In this document: positions 20,424 through 33,448 of the stretch, piece after piece | Layout: every line of letters begins with the position of its first letter | Numbering within the stretch: position 1 is the stretch's first letter | Source: Isoetes taiwanensis | Taxonomy: Eukaryota; Streptophyta; Lycopodiopsida; Isoetales; Isoetaceae | Length of the DNA: 64,000 bases | Reading direction: 5' to 3' | Assembly: GCA_021234155.1 (NCBI GenBank) | Contig: JAJEKV010000020.1 | Coordinates: 17,975,018 to 18,039,017, forward strand | Translations under genes and position numbers: made by a program | Notes under the pieces: generated by a model | Seen by the model: only the letters and a program-made list of their open reading frames with translations | Databases searched by the model: none | Told to the model about the DNA's origin: nothing

Positions 20424-22481
20424 AGTTTGTAGCAAGGAATCAGCCCCTTGAAGAAAGAGCTTTGTGCCAATTGTAGATCTCCTTTTCTGTAAAACAAGAA
20501 GGCGTCAGGCCAGAAAGTACAGAATTTCACAACACAAAGATTCATACTACAAATCTTCTTCTTGTTTCTTCATTTTCATGCTTTGTGAATGAAATACATT
20601 GCTGCATCATAGCTGCATCAGCAACAGAATCGCTGAAACCACAGAATACATGTGCATGCAGCGACATTTCATTTAAGTAGAAATTTTTAACCTGCATTAC
20701 AACAAGAACATTTAAGTAGAAATGCGGGTAGAAATATGAGACAGAAGAAATATGAGTATGCCCGTCTTATTCGTTATTGCAAGGCTGCAATAGCGCTTCC
20801 CCATCTCTGTGGACTGCAACAGCAAGAGGGGTTTCAGAGTTTTCGAACTAAAGCTTACACAACAACCACCAAGGTAACTTTTCAACGAACCCAAATGAGA
20901 AAAAGCCAGCACAGTTTTACTTAGTTACCTCCAACCGAGGAAGCTTGGTTGTGCCAGTTTTTACACCTTCCTCTGTCAACCTCATCCTTTCCTGAAGCTT
21001 GTTCTTCACGAAACGGAGCTTTGCTTGCAATTCCCTAACGCTGGAAACCTGGCAACGTACAGATACCATGTCCTCCTAAGTAGTTATGGAGGCCTAACCA
21101 GAACTTCCTTGTAAGAACTTGGTCCTAAACCCACAGTTGACCTATAGCTGTCATACCAGGACCGTTCACCATTGAAAGCTTCCTTCATGTCCTCCTTGTG
21201 GCGAGCTTTAGCAATGCGGACCATCAATGCTAACACCTGAAATGCATCATCCAAATACTCGAGACTTGATAAATAAGGCCTGAGTTCACCCTTTCATGGA
21301 TCGGAGTGAGATTTTTGCTTTTCATGGGGCTCTTGGCAGCTAGCATATTCATATATTCACAGCCTGTAATCTTATCTTGCTAATCCATGTTGTTGCAGAT
21401 TTGCAAGCCCTGTTTCATGCCCTAAAATGCTATCCACGAGGCTTGCATGTTCAGCCCCTAAAATAAAAAGAGGGCTTTCGTTGTGAGCCCTTGGATGTTG
21501 GACCATTGAAAAAAAAAGGTTAAATCAACGACTAAGAAATGATGCACTCTAGATGTACGCATTAGTACATCCATTCGAATACGCCATAAAATCTTAGGAA
21601 AACCTTTGTGAAAAGCGTATAAAAACACAAAGAAAACCCCCTGTTATTATGCTACATATTGTAATTCAGGTAGGGATTCGATGGGCTATGGCAGAAGGCT
21701 ATGGCACTATGGTAGAAGGCTCTGCCAGTTTGTGCTATGGCAAAAGGCTATGGCAGGATTGGGTGCATTGTTGTTTTTTTTATTTTGCTTCTTTTTTATT
21801 TTTGCTTCAATCAAGTTGATATGTTCTTGGAAATCGCTTCTAAATCGCACAAGTCTAATGTTCTTGGAAAACCTATTCTGCCATATTTCGATAACCTCTC
21901 TCACCTTGCTCTCGCATTTCTTGCAAATAGCTCCTCATAAGATTTCAAACTTCATTGAAGCTTTTCATTTGCAGCTTATAGCATCTAGTTAAAAATCAGT
22001 CTTGGATAAATATAACCAAACTCCTTTCATGAAACTGGGTTTTCCTGCAACATCGTTGCCATAAATATTCGACTTTAGAACATAGGTCTGGGGATTTGGC
22101 CCGTATAAGTGGCATGTAAAACTGTTGATGAAAGCTGTAGACTATTATAAGTTTACAGGTCTTAGTCTTAGGATGCGAACCCAGCCTTAGCCATGAACGA
22201 CAAGGCCGAATCTGAGAAAGATTTGTGGGCTTGAGCTTGATAACCAGATTTAATATTAGTGTGAAATCCTTCGCTAGGTTATCATTCTTGCTATTTTGTT
22301 CTGTAATTCCAGTATATTTCTTGCAGTAGATTCCAGTAAGATTTCTTGCAGTAAATCTTACCCCTATAGGTAGAGGTATTCCAATAGATTTTCTTGTTGT
22401 AGATTTCGCAACTGCAACTTCGGCCTTTTCCTTGCCAATGTTCATGTCAAGGATACCTATGTCTATAGTGGAGGTAACTCT
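20424..22481 (-). CDS. Unidentified host gene: chain of exon-like segments
   Basis: Four minus-strand segments have plausible splice borders. 22362-22481 (40 codons, donor GTAAGA). 21084-21236 (50 codons and stop, acceptor GCATTTCAG), which may instead be spliced before the stop. 20929-21048 (40 codons, acceptor TTGCCAG, donor GTAACT), a Lys/Arg/Glu-rich, helix-prone stretch including LQAKLRFVKNKLQERMRL. 20424-20486 (21 codons, acceptor TTTTACAG, donor GTAAGT). Three have lengths divisible by three and join in phase 0, which is unlike noise. No family is recognised. The stop in the second segment and the lack of a start leave open a remnant or more than one gene. Confidence 0.35.
21681..21757 (+). 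repeat. Short tandem repeat of GGCTATGGCA units
   Basis: GGCTATGGCAGAA-like units repeat imperfectly five to six times. There is no conserved coding. A poly-T-rich stretch follows at 21771-21802. Confidence 0.5.
22304..22358. repeat. Two-copy 27-base tandem repeat
   Basis: ATTCCAGTA...TTTCTTGCAGTA occurs twice in a row, next to the donor of the exon-like segment at 22362. A local duplication is the simplest reading. Confidence 0.5.
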
Positions 22482-22541
22482 CTATATCGACATGAAATAC
22501 TATGTGATGCGGTAAGCACTAGCAATTACCAGATTGATATA

Positions 22542-24116
22542 TGTTGACCCTCAACCTGGCTAGAGAGTCAAACACAAGAAGCCAACTTAAGTTTATACTC
22601 AAGTTGGGGTTAGAACCTCCAGCAATTCAAGAATATGGAGCCTTCACTCAAATTGATGTAGTTCTCATAAGTGGATTGATTTTCAAGGTCAAATGATTGT
22701 GACCTGTGTAGAAAAGTTATAGGCATGCAAGGGAAAAGATCTTGACCAAGTCTGAATTCTAGTTTGCAAGATATTCGATTTCAAAGTTGAGTCAATTTTT
22801 GGTCAATACCAGTCAAAGCTACAAACAGATCTCAGAATTTTGTAACTTGAGTTGCAGAGGGAATTTTTGAGAAATTCCAAAACTGAGATGAAGTATAGAT
22901 CCTAAAGATGTGGGGCATGCAATCAAATCCTATTTTGGATCACTAAAACTATTTTTTTGGCACTGTTTTGTGGATAACAGTCTAAAATTGTATCAGACAT
23001 AATGCAAAAAATAATAATTTGAGTTTGGAATGGATTTTTCTCGAATTTTTGGTGCACACAGGTGCAAATATGATGGTAAATGAGGGGCAAATGGTCATAT
23101 GTAAGAAAAGATGATGGGATATCTTACTGTAGAAATCTTTATATGGCGAAAATACTAAAAGATCATGACAGTCAATTTTCTAAGCACTTGGCAGGCTATT
23201 TTCATTGATATGAAGGTAATACAAGATGAATATGGGTCTCAGAATCGTAAATCAATCATCAAAATATCTCAGAAGGTCATATAATAATATCATAATAGAA
23301 ATATCAGTCCAATTTTCTCAAATCGAACTGTGGAATGCTCAGATACTTCATAAACGTCTTCAGATCATGCTCATGCTACTTATGTAATTGCAAAATAGTC
23401 TAGATTGGCTTCAATAAATTATGAAAATTGCTATTTAGACTTTGTAAAATAAAGTTCTTTCTAATTTAAGTATAAATCAAACTACATGGCGCCTCTATAA
23501 GACTGTCCTCAATATAAAAAATGGAACTGATAAGTCTGACCAGGCTGAGATATCTCGGTCTGTGTCAGATGTCTGGTACTGGTCTTAGGATCAGGCCCGG
23601 GCTTGTACATGTATCAATGTTGAGGTTTGATGCGTCTGGGTCTTCAGAAAGTTGTGTGTCGATCATCCCAATTATATTTTCAAATTTTTATGAATCCAGA
23701 ATCTTAGGCATTGATTATGGGTTTGTTGGGTAGCTAAGAGGCGGGAAGGAGAGATTCGGGAGGAATTTAAGGCAGAAACTGAGGCCTCTGGCCGATTCGA
23801 AGGTTTTTTTTCTAAGTTTAGGCTTCATGGAGGGAAACTCGCGAGCATCTTTCGAGTATATTTCGAGATTTTGGCCTTTTAAAAAATGAATTTTCAATGG
23901 TTTAAATGGGAAAATCAAACCTTTGAGTTTTGAGAATCTTCTAGGGATCTTTAAGGATGCCTTCCAAACATTTGGGAGCATATCTGGCCTTGCCACGTGG
24001 CATAGGGCATCCTTATGGCATCTAGAATGATACCTAAGTTATCCACCTAGGATCTTAATGTTCCATAATAGGGTTTGTTTTTCAAAAGCAAAAGGCTAAA
24101 AAATGGGATGGGAATG
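22542..24116 (-). repeat. A' 3' LTR, U5-R-part of U3
   Basis: Starts TGTTGACCCTCAACC, related to the A1 LTR. Roughly 100 bases containing hairpin 1 are missing around 22620. An extra 230 or so bases sit at about 23374-23607. The G-box palindrome is at 23993-24004. It stops at the target duplicate GAATG (24112-24116) and resumes at 45882. Confidence 0.9.
23374..23607. repeat. Insertion of about 230 bases in the A' LTR
   Basis: Other family A LTRs pass directly from the ATCATGCTCA phrase to GCATGTATCAATG; here about 230 unrelated bases intervene. CATG lies at both edges and may be the target duplication. There is no coding potential and no clear terminal repeats. Confidence 0.45.
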
Positions 24117-25099
24117 TGTTGAAGGTGTTCCTGGCAAAACCTTCAACCTCAGTGGTTTAGAACCTTTAGGTTGCTTAAGGCAACCACTCTGAGTGCAAAG
24201 ATTCCAGAAAAAGTGCACAAAAGTTCACTATGAGTATGTTTCCCTGAAGGCAAAAAAGTCTGCTTCACTAAATACCCTGCAGAATATGATCTATCAAGCT
24301 ATGGATATGGATATCTCTCCTCAAGATGCTTAACACTTGACACCAACAGACTGCAAAAACTCAGCGAGGTCTGAATAGGTTAGATAGGCCAAAATTAGAT
24401 CACTGACCCAGTCAATTTTTGGTCAATATCCCTGGCAGAAAGCTAAAATTTAAAACTCGATATTGGCAAGGAATTTTTTTGAGCCACCAACTCAATTTTG
24501 CTCAGATTCGGCTGCACAATAGGGGCCAAGTTTTCTTTTTGACAAAAAGGAACCTATTTTTTCTTTTTGACAATTTTTTGCCCAAGACTACAAGAAACGA
24601 ATAATCTTGAAAGAAAATATTTTCTAATGAAGGATTGCACGCGTGTCTAGCATTGCCTTGTTCAACATATTTAGTTTGGCAAGATTGATGCTCAAACAAT
24701 TGCTCCCCTATGCTCCATGCCTGTTGTGCAATACCATTGGATCTAAAAATGTTGGCTTGAATTGGTATTGTAATTTTGCTTTGACAGGAATTTGGCTTTT
24801 GCACTCTCTAAAGAGTTGCTACATAGGCAGACCACACATGTCTAACAGTCTATACAGGCACAAGACGCTTAGCCTCTGACAATTGTTTGCTTTTGGAAAA
24901 GAGTCTCAATACAACTCAAACAGATTGCTACAAAGGTCGGATTTTCAATTTAATCAAACACTCAAAAGATACAAAGTAATATCCCAAGCTCGTGGTCTTG
25001 GGCACAGGATCAAATAGGTACACATTCAGCAAATCCAGAAAATTGAGTCAATAATCTAGATCATAGGTAAACATTGGAGGTCAGAATCAAGCTCAGGAT
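24117..25099 (-). repeat. C 3' LTR, first segment
   Basis: Starts TGTTGAAGGTG and is collinear with 43360-44341. The terminal hairpin TTGAAGGT / ACCTTCAA abuts the end. Interrupted after AGGAT (25095-25099) by element D; continues at 35462. Confidence 0.93.
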
Positions 25100-27113
25100 T
25101 GTTGACCCTAAACCTGGCTTAAGGATCAACCACAAGGAACCAACTTGAGCTTTCACTCAAATTGGGGTTAGAACCTCCAGATCACTTAAGGTGATCAATC
25201 TATGCAAGCAAATTTCAATGATAAGTCCAAAAACTTGAAGTTTTGTACCTTTCCCATTTCCAGAAATTGACACCTTTGTCAAAACAGTTGTGGCATTGAT
25301 ATGCAAATCGATTTTTTGAGTCAACCACTGTAGACTTAGTCAGAAAAGATGTAGGTACTCAATGGTAAAGCTTCTGACCAAGTCAGAGATATAGCTTGTG
25401 AGTTATTCGAGCTCAAAGTGCAGTCAAAATTTGGTCAATAGCAGTCAAAATCTGAAAACAGTGATCAGAGATTGGAATTTTGGAGTTGCCAGACGAGTTG
25501 TTGAGAATCTCCAAAGCAAATGTGCTTTAGTGGTGATAAGGAATCTAGGCAAATGGTCAGATTGTCATCTGGATAAGCAAAAGTAATTTTTGTGACTGGA
25601 TTTGGCAAAATACAGTCAAGAATAGTCAAAACAGAGTGCAAAAATTTCTAACTTAAGTTGTGAGTAGGATTTTTTGGATTTTTCAAGGCATATAGGTTTC
25701 AGATGCTTCAAGTATTGATGGCAAATGGGTCAAAGGCAATCAAAAGTACTCAGGGATTTTCTATAAAATTTTGAACAGAGGAAAAAATTGTAAAGGATCA
25801 TAACAGAGATAATTTCTTCAGATAGGCATCAAATTTCATTGATAGGAATGTAACTCAATCATAATAATGTTGGGAAGTAATAATTCAGTACTTCAAAATC
25901 AACTTCAGGTCAATAAAAAATTTCAATAGATAATTTCCAACCAAATCTCTTGTGACTTGATCGGGGAGTACTCAGAGACTTCCAAAATCCTTCCAGTCAT
26001 GCTCAGCAATGATCACAGTAAGGTTTGTACGCTTCTGGGCCTTCAAGAAAATCCTTTTGTCGAATCCCATGTTTTTATCTTAGTTTTCAAATGTTTGCTT
26101 AATCTTAGCCTTGATTGATGGGTTTATTCGGTTCATAAAGAGTGGGAAGGTCAAAATAGGTAGATTCCGAGGGTTCTGGTGCCAACCGCGAGATTCGAGG
26201 TGGAAGCAGAAATTTAGGGTTCTTGGCTGTATTTTCTCGAGAAATAGCGACACGATTTTCGTATTTTTTCCCGTATATCCATGGAATATGCTGTATTTTT
26301 TATTTTTGCAAAGCTAGGCCATGGTTTTAAAAGGCCACTTATAGAAAATTGAAGAGGTGGATCACTTTAGCAATGGCAACCCTAATTTTTCTTTGGGAAT
26401 ATGCTAAGTCCTTGGGCATAATGGTCAAGAATATTCCATAAAGTATACAAGTGGCATGGCATAATGGTAAGGACTGCAAAAAGGGTCTAGGCTAGGGAAA
26501 TTTGCAAAAACAAATGTCATATGAAGTGAGAAAGTATAGAGGCAATGGGGGGATGGGGATGTAATGGAGAAAGGAAAATTTGGGTAAGGCAAAATAAGGT
26601 AGGCAAGGGTAAACAAAAAGGAGGGTATGGGTGTGGGAAGAAATGGCTAGAAAATCTCAATGGATAGAGATAGAATATGAACAATGATTGGATGAGAATG
26701 GCTAAGGGATAAAATCAAGCACCATGGGGTCTTCCAAACTCTTTGACTTCCAATCTTCAAAAAAATGTCTTCCAAACTTCATAACCCAGAATCTTCTAGA
26801 GCATACTTTTTGACTAAGCATTTTGACCTCAAATAAAGTACCTCATGTAAATTTGAACCTCGAGCACTTGTTGACCTGAAGAAAGAACATCCTTTGACCT
26901 CCATATCAATGTTAAATGCCAAGAGTCTTCCAAACTTTGACCTAGTCTTCCAAAGACTTTCAAAGACTTTCCAAAGACACCAAAGACCTTCCAAAGATCT
27001 TGTGCACCCAAAGACTTTTTCAAAGACACCCAAAGACTTTCAAAGACTGTGCACCCAAAGACTTTTCCAAAGAAGTTTTAAGATTCTTAGCATGTTGCCC
27101 TTTGGGGGCAACA
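25100..27113 (-). repeat. D 3' LTR
   Basis: From TGTTGACCC to GGGGGCAACA, 2014 bases. Contains hairpin 2 (CCAATTTGAG / CTCAAGTTGG), TGGAGGTTCTA, hairpin 1 (GATCAC / GTGATC), and at the U3 end the TGTTGCCC / GGGCAACA terminal hairpin. Confidence 0.95.
26941..27082. repeat. CCAAAGACTTT minisatellite in D U3
   Basis: About ten degenerate units of CCAAAGACTTT or CACCCAAAGACTTT. The matching stretch of the 5' LTR (35290-35412) has a different unit arrangement, so this is the least stable part of the LTR. Confidence 0.75.
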
Positions 27114-28020
27114 TCTCGCCAAAACAAGAAAAAGGCTGGTCCCCTCAGCCATGTGATGTCAGAAATGGATAACTAGGGGGGTCTTCAACTTTGTGCCAAG
27201 GTATCCAAGTGGAGATATGAGAGTGTGAGATGTAAGTGGAGGTGAAGTGAGTATGAATGTGGTGATGAAATAATATAGATAGAAAAAGGTGGAAGTGAGT
27301 GTGAGTATGGAAGTATGGATGTGGTGAGGGAATAATATGGATAAAAAGGCATAAAAAGGGTGGTGGAATGATTGTGAATGGAATAAGTAGTGAAAAGAAA
27401 ATGAGTGTGTATATGGTAAGGTGGTGGTAAAATGGAGATGGAGTGAGTGTGCAAGTGTTTGAAACTTCGCCAAAACAAGAATATGTCTTCCTCCTAATCT
27501 TCAACAAGTGCAACTTCTCATTTTGTGATGGTAAAGATGAATTGCAGAGTGCTTTTCTTCTTTAGGGAATGAGAATAAGAATAAGGAGTTCAAATGGGAG
27601 GTAGGACTACTCAAGACAGATGAAAAAATATGGAAGAAGAGTGCACCTGTCATGGAAACACATAAACCAATTAGTCTCAAACCCTTGCAACTCTGCTATG
27701 ATGGTGAAGGTGATTTTGCAGAGTGCTTGTTAAGGTATGGAAAAACAAGAATAAGGGGCTGGATGGATGGTAGGAATGCTTAAGGACAGGTGAATAAAGA
27801 TGGAGGAAGGATGCTCCTGCATATGACACTTGGTAATTATTAGTATCAACCCTGTTCTTGAAATCATTTGCACTATTACCTGATCAGATCAACCTAGGAA
27901 CATGAACCAAATTCTATTAGAGTAATGTACTCAAAGTCAAACTGTTCTATCTATTGAAATAATGTGCTTAAAAATCAACTGATTTAACTACTTTAAACCT
28001 ACTATAAATCTCTAAACCTT
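27114..28020 (-). repeat. D 3' untranslated region
   Basis: Carries the LTR-adjacent motif (CTCGCCAAAACAAGAAAA at 27115) and a second copy near 27467, GT/GA-rich tracts, and two repeats around 27500-27730 with CTCTGC / GCAGAG-type stems, the first of them degenerate. No conserved coding. Confidence 0.8.
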
Positions 28021-31000
28021 TTAATAAAAGAAGAGGGACAAGCAAGCATGCTGGTCCCAATACCTTTTCAGGTGCAAGATGTTGATAGGATTTGGCAATG
28101 GCATCCCCGGAAGCAACTTCCCTGTAACCAATAAGAATTAGTACTGCAGGATCCAACACTACAAAGGGCCCTTCCCAAATGTTGTCAAATTTGCAGTGAG
28201 AATCCTCCTTTGACTTGTTCCATTTGAGAACAAGCTCCCCTTTTAAAAGTGCCTTGTATTTTTGTGTGCAGCCTTGAATGCAGCCGGATCTTTAGCCTTT
28301 TTAACAAGTTTGTGTTCTCTTCCATTTCTGTACTCATCCAAATGTAGCGGGGCATCCGGTCTTTCTGTAGAGCATGTTCAAAAGGTAAACACAATTTGTG
28401 AGCTAATCTCAAAGAAGGTAATTCGAGTTCTCTTGGTAGAACTGCCTCTATGCCATAAACCAAATTGAAAGGTGTGTGATTTTGTAGCTGTTTTGATAGT
28501 GACCCTATAAGCCCAAAGGGCGCCCACTATTTTGATATGCCAATCCTTTTGTTGATCTCCTTTGTTTTTACGCAAGATATTTTTCAATACTTTGTTAGTA
28601 GCTTCACTTGTCCATTACCCGAGGATAATATGAAGAACTTTTGGTGTGCTTGACCTTCAAAATGCTCAGCAGATTAGCAATGACTTCATTAACAAAGGGG
28701 GTACCTCTATCAGAATGTATCTGGAAGGGAATACCAAACCTGGAGCAAATAAATTCATGTAAAAACCTTGCAGTTGTGAGGGCATTAGCTTGTCTCAAAG
28801 GTATAGCCTCTGCCCACTTAGTGAAATAATCAGAGCCACAATAATATGTTGATGTTGACCTGCAGAGGAAGGATTAATAGGACCAATATAATCTAGCCCC
28901 CAGATTTGAAAAGGTCCTGGAGATATGATAGGATTCAAGGCAGCTGGCAATAAAATTCTTTTACTAAAAATTTGACATTGATGGCAAGTTTTTATAACCT
29001 CATAACAGTCTCTAAAAACAGTAGGCCAATAATATCCAGACCTGAGAATCTTTTTTGCAGTGGTATCCCCAGCAAAATGTCCCCCACAGATTCCTTTGTG
29101 CATCTCTTTAATTATCAAGGCAGATTCTTCTTCACTTACACACCTCAGCAAGATTCCATCCCTGTTGACTTTGCATAGGATATTTTCTATTAGCTTGAAT
29201 TGTCTGCACTTGTCTTTAAGTCTTCTTTTCTGACTTGGAGTGAGGTTTGGAGAAGTGAATCCATATTGCAAAAGATCCCTAATAGGTTGCTGCCATCCTC
29301 CTTGGGCTTGACCTCCCTGAGTTACTTCCAAATGTGCTACTGCAAACGAAGTGTCAGTAATATTCATTTCATCCTCATGATCAAAAAATATATAAGGCAA
29401 GTAGAGGCTAGGATTTCGTGTCAAGTGCAACTCTTTTACAGAAATATCATAACTTTGCAACTTACAAGCCCATCTCTGGATCTTTGGTTTATTAGTTGCT
29501 TTACCAAATAGCAATCCCATTGGATTTTGCTTCATATGAACTTGAACTTGGCTTTTCAGAAGTAGATGCCCCTGCCTATTGATGAGGAACATGAGAGCAG
29601 CAGCACTTTTTTCTATTCTAGTATATCTTTCTTCAAGAGCAGACCATTGCTTGCTTGCAAAAACTATGGTGTGCTTATCCCCGCAAAATGGCTAAACCTA
29701 TAGCCTTTTTAGTAATGATGATATAAACCTCAAATGGCAGGCTCAAATCTGGTTTTTTTAAAAGAGTAGCTTCACATATGGATAAAATAAGAAAGTCAAA
29801 AGCTTCTTGGCACTCTGGGGTCCATGTGATAGGTATGTGCTTGCTTTCAGATTTAGAAAACTTCCCTATCCTGGTCAACTTAGAGATAGGACTTAAGATA
29901 TGAGCAAAATTTGGGATATACATCCTAAGGAAACTTGTCATACCAATGAAACTCTTAACCTGCTTCAAATTCTTGGGAGGTACCAGTTTTTTGAGAGCTT
30001 CAACTTTATCTTGAGCAACTTGAATACCTTTGGCTGGATACTTCATGTCCCAAGAGTTGTCCTTTGGATGCAAAAAAGATGCATTTTTTGGATTTAGATT
30101 GACTCTGAAGTCCCCTGATAGAGAACAGATTTTTGCAAGCAATTCCACATGATTATTAGCATGAGAACCCAAGCAAAGGTCATCCAGATACACTCTAAAT
30201 TCTTCAGCAGCCATGGTTTTGAAAATGACATCCATTGCTCTTTTGAAGGTAGCTGGAGCATTCATTAGGCCAAATGGCATTCTTTTCATAGCATAAGTAC
30301 CCCTGTGGAGTGATAAATGAAGTCTTTGGCTGGTCTTCCTCTTTGATACTAATCTGGTTAAACCCCGAAAAACCATCCAAAAATGAGTACATGTCTTTTC
30401 CCCGCAACAAAGATATAGGATTTCTTCCAAAAAAGGCAAGGGATAACAATCTTTTATAGTGGCTTTGTTCAAATCTCGATAATCTATGCAAATTCTCAAA
30501 GTTCCATTCTTTTTTTCCACTGGAACAATGCAGGATACCCATTCAGGGTTGATGATCTCTACAATGACACCTGCATCCAACATCTTATGCAATTCATCTT
30601 TGATTAGATCTAAAAGTGAAGCATTTATTCTTCTTAAACGGAAAACAGGCTTACAGCCCTCTTTAATTTTAATTTCAAATTGACATACCTCCTCTTTGAT
30701 ACCAATAAGCTCAGAGTAATCCCAAGCAAACACATCACTTCTCTCTTCAAAGAATTTATTGATCTCTTCCTTATTTTGTGTGTCAAAAAGATCTCCCACA
30801 AACAGAGTTCTTTCCTGGCCATGCTTGTTGATTATAACTTCATTGATTGCCTTTTCCTGGGATGCATTTATAACTAGGATGGGACAAAGCTCCTTAGCCT
30901 CATCCTCATCGAAATCTTCCTCTGGTATAGCTCCCTCAGATAAATAAGTCATCAGAGTATCTCTCTGACAAAGCATCGCTTCCCAATTACGCTCCCTTGG

Positions 31001-33405
31001 GATATGAGTAATTTCCCAAGAGGTAAAATGAGCAAGCATTCCCATTACCTGGTTTCTCCGGAGCTCCATATCAGCATTCTTGGCTTGATATTCACCATTT
31101 TATTGCCTGCAAACTAATTGTGAATCCCCATAGATATGTATAATTGAAATATCCATAGCTCTAGCTTCTTGGAGACCTGCAATCAAAGCCTTGTATTCTG
31201 CTGCATTAGAGGTTATTTGGGGAAAAATTCTTCCTACCTTGGCCAAAAGTTTATTGGCAGTATCTTTTAATATAGCTGCAGATGAAGCTACATTCAATTT
31301 CTTTGATATTCCTCCATCAAACCATAAACAACCTCTTACGCCATCTTCGTGAGGGTAGTGCACACTCTCTAATTAAAGGGATCAACTCAATTTTCCTGGT
31401 GCTAGGAGTTGCTAGACTATATGATCCTAGTGGTTCTTCTATAAGCATTTCTTTGATAAAATGTACCTCGTCATTAAAGCCATAAGAACCGTCTTGATTG
31501 TAGATTGTGGCCACTTGAGTGCCATTTGAAATGGTGCATCTCCCTTCAGACCAGATTGGCCTAGCATCAACTGTAGCCATCCACCTCCTTCCCAGCAAGA
31601 GATCATATATGTCTGTATCTTCTCCTAGATCTTCAAAAGCAACAACAACAAAATTGGCAGCTACAACAATACCTTGATGTTATCAGGGGACCTTGGTCAC
31701 AATTCCAACTGGTGCTATCTTAGCATTAGAAAAAGATTTTAACAAGACAGATGACCTTTTATCTATCTCGAGTCCACATTTTTTCATAACATGATATGGC
31801 ATGATATTCAAAGGTGAGCCTCCATCTAACAACACATTGGAAAAAGAATAACCTCCTAGAGTTGCCGAGCACATAAAGGCACCTGGATCCTCTTCATTTT
31901 GGGCCAGAATAAGATTAGTGGCATTAGCAACACCTACACAAGCTACTGCTTCACTAAAAGTAGTTTGTTGTAGTAACTTTTTCCTATAACCAGGTGCAAT
32001 TTTTAACAATGTAAATAAGTCCACACTTACTTTAGAATTTTTTAGCAAAACATCCAACTCATCAAGGTCATGATCTTTCTTACCATATTTTTGTTGGGGA
32101 GGTGGAGCTATTTCTTGAGGAGGGGCCTCTATAACAGGTGGTGGCAGTGCTGATCTCCTAAAATACTCTGGAACAAACTTGGTAGGCTCAGCAGGTTTAT
32201 GGGAATCTCCCATACTTACCGGGTTTGTACCACCATCACTTCTTAGGTCTTTGGCATCTCGTGGCTTGTACAAACCTTATAGAGCTAGTAGGCTCTGCAA
32301 ATCTTACATGGGGAGTTGCCTCAGACTTCTTTTCCCTCTCTTGCTTGGCAAAATATTCTTTAACAGTGCATCTGAGGTCAGTATGGCCAATTTCATTGCA
32401 AAAAGCACAGACTGGGCATTCTCTACCAAAGTGACCTTTCTTTTTACATTTAGGACATATTTGCCAATAACAAATATCAGCTGGGTGTGAAGTTCTATTG
32501 CAATGAATACATTCAGGGTAAGTTCTACCTGCCCTGCTTGCCTTGAGCTCCACAAGTTGTTTGGTCACCTCTGCTAAAGCCTCAGTCACTTTTGTCGTCC
32601 GCTTTGACTTCTAAAATCGAGAATCGACTTCTTCTTTTTTCTTTTCTTTATGCACAGCATAAATAGGGACAGAATGGTGAGATTCATAATGACCATCAGT
32701 GGCATCAGGGTAAAAAGGATCATGATGAAAGCCATGGTGTTTTTCTGGTAGAATAGAAAACATTTTGGTCAATTCAGTAGTTTTGGCAAAAACTTTGTAG
32801 ATGGAATCAAAACCTTCTGCAGCTTGAATCTTGATAAGCTTCCTGTGAATTTCTGGTCTGGAAGATAAGCCTTTAATGAAGGAGGATACCAAAAAGAGTG
32901 TGGGAACAGTGACTTGAACTTTTTGGCATCTATTCATGAAGGTACTAAATCTCTCCTTATACTGGCTCACACTTTCACCTGCATAAATAGAGAAATTTTG
33001 CAACTCATTAACAAGGTCTTTAGGAGCAGCACGTTTTCCAAACCTGTCCAAAAACTTGGTGACAAGATCATCCCAAGAAGTGGTTCCCATAAGCTTCTCA
33101 TAAGTCAGCCAAGCACCCGCTTCACTTTCCTCTTTAAAACACTTTTCGAATTGTGATAGCTTGCATCCTTTTTTGAAGCCAAAATCCCTGTAATAGTCTT
33201 CAAAGGCTTTTAGAAAGGTATTAGCACTCATCTTTGGAATCAAAAGTAGGCAATGGAATAGGCATATTCAACTCAAACTGATAAGGCAAGCTTTGAAGTA
33301 ATCCACTTGCAAAATTAGGGGAAGAGGTCTATCTCTAAAGGGTTTCAAGTCTCCCCGATCTTCCATTGGTTCCTGTTCTGCTGAAAACTTTTGTTTTGGA
33401 GCCAT
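28021..33405 (-). pseudogene. D Gag-protease-RNase H-RT-RNase H-integrase polyprotein, frameshifted
   Basis: Starts MAPKQKF at 33405 and ends with TAA at 28021-28023 after HLKRYWDQH. Gag lies about 33405-32600; three CCHC knuckles about 32545-32370; protease DGGS near 31820; upstream RNase H about 31340-30930 (WFDGG, AEYKAL, GDSQL); RT with YLDD near 30185; second RNase H about 29760-29390; integrase about 29110-28021 with HSDRG intact. The frame is broken in at least eight places, including the last RNase H aspartate codon region (about 30980). Because the LTRs are so alike, so many breaks are surprising; some may be sequence errors. Domain order is as in A1. Confidence 0.92.
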
Positions 33406-33427
33406 GAGTTCGAAAATCCAGGTAGAA

Positions 33428-33445
33428 ATCTCGGTAGAACCTCCA
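33428..33445 (-). other. Primer binding site (D)
   Basis: The minus strand reads TGGAGGTTCTACCGAGAT, three bases inside the 5' LTR, identical to A1 and A2. Confidence 0.8.
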
Positions 33446-33448
33446 AAA

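Noticed and set aside
21681-21992. 103-codon frame with hydrophobic stretch.
   Set aside because: It begins in a GGCTATGGCA tandem repeat and continues through a T-rich run, so the hydrophobicity is a composition effect.
24419-24879. Frames in the C LTR (also at 43663-44123) repeated with high similarity, suggesting a gene.
   Set aside because: Both lie inside LTR copies, so the similarity reflects LTR duplication; no domain is visible.
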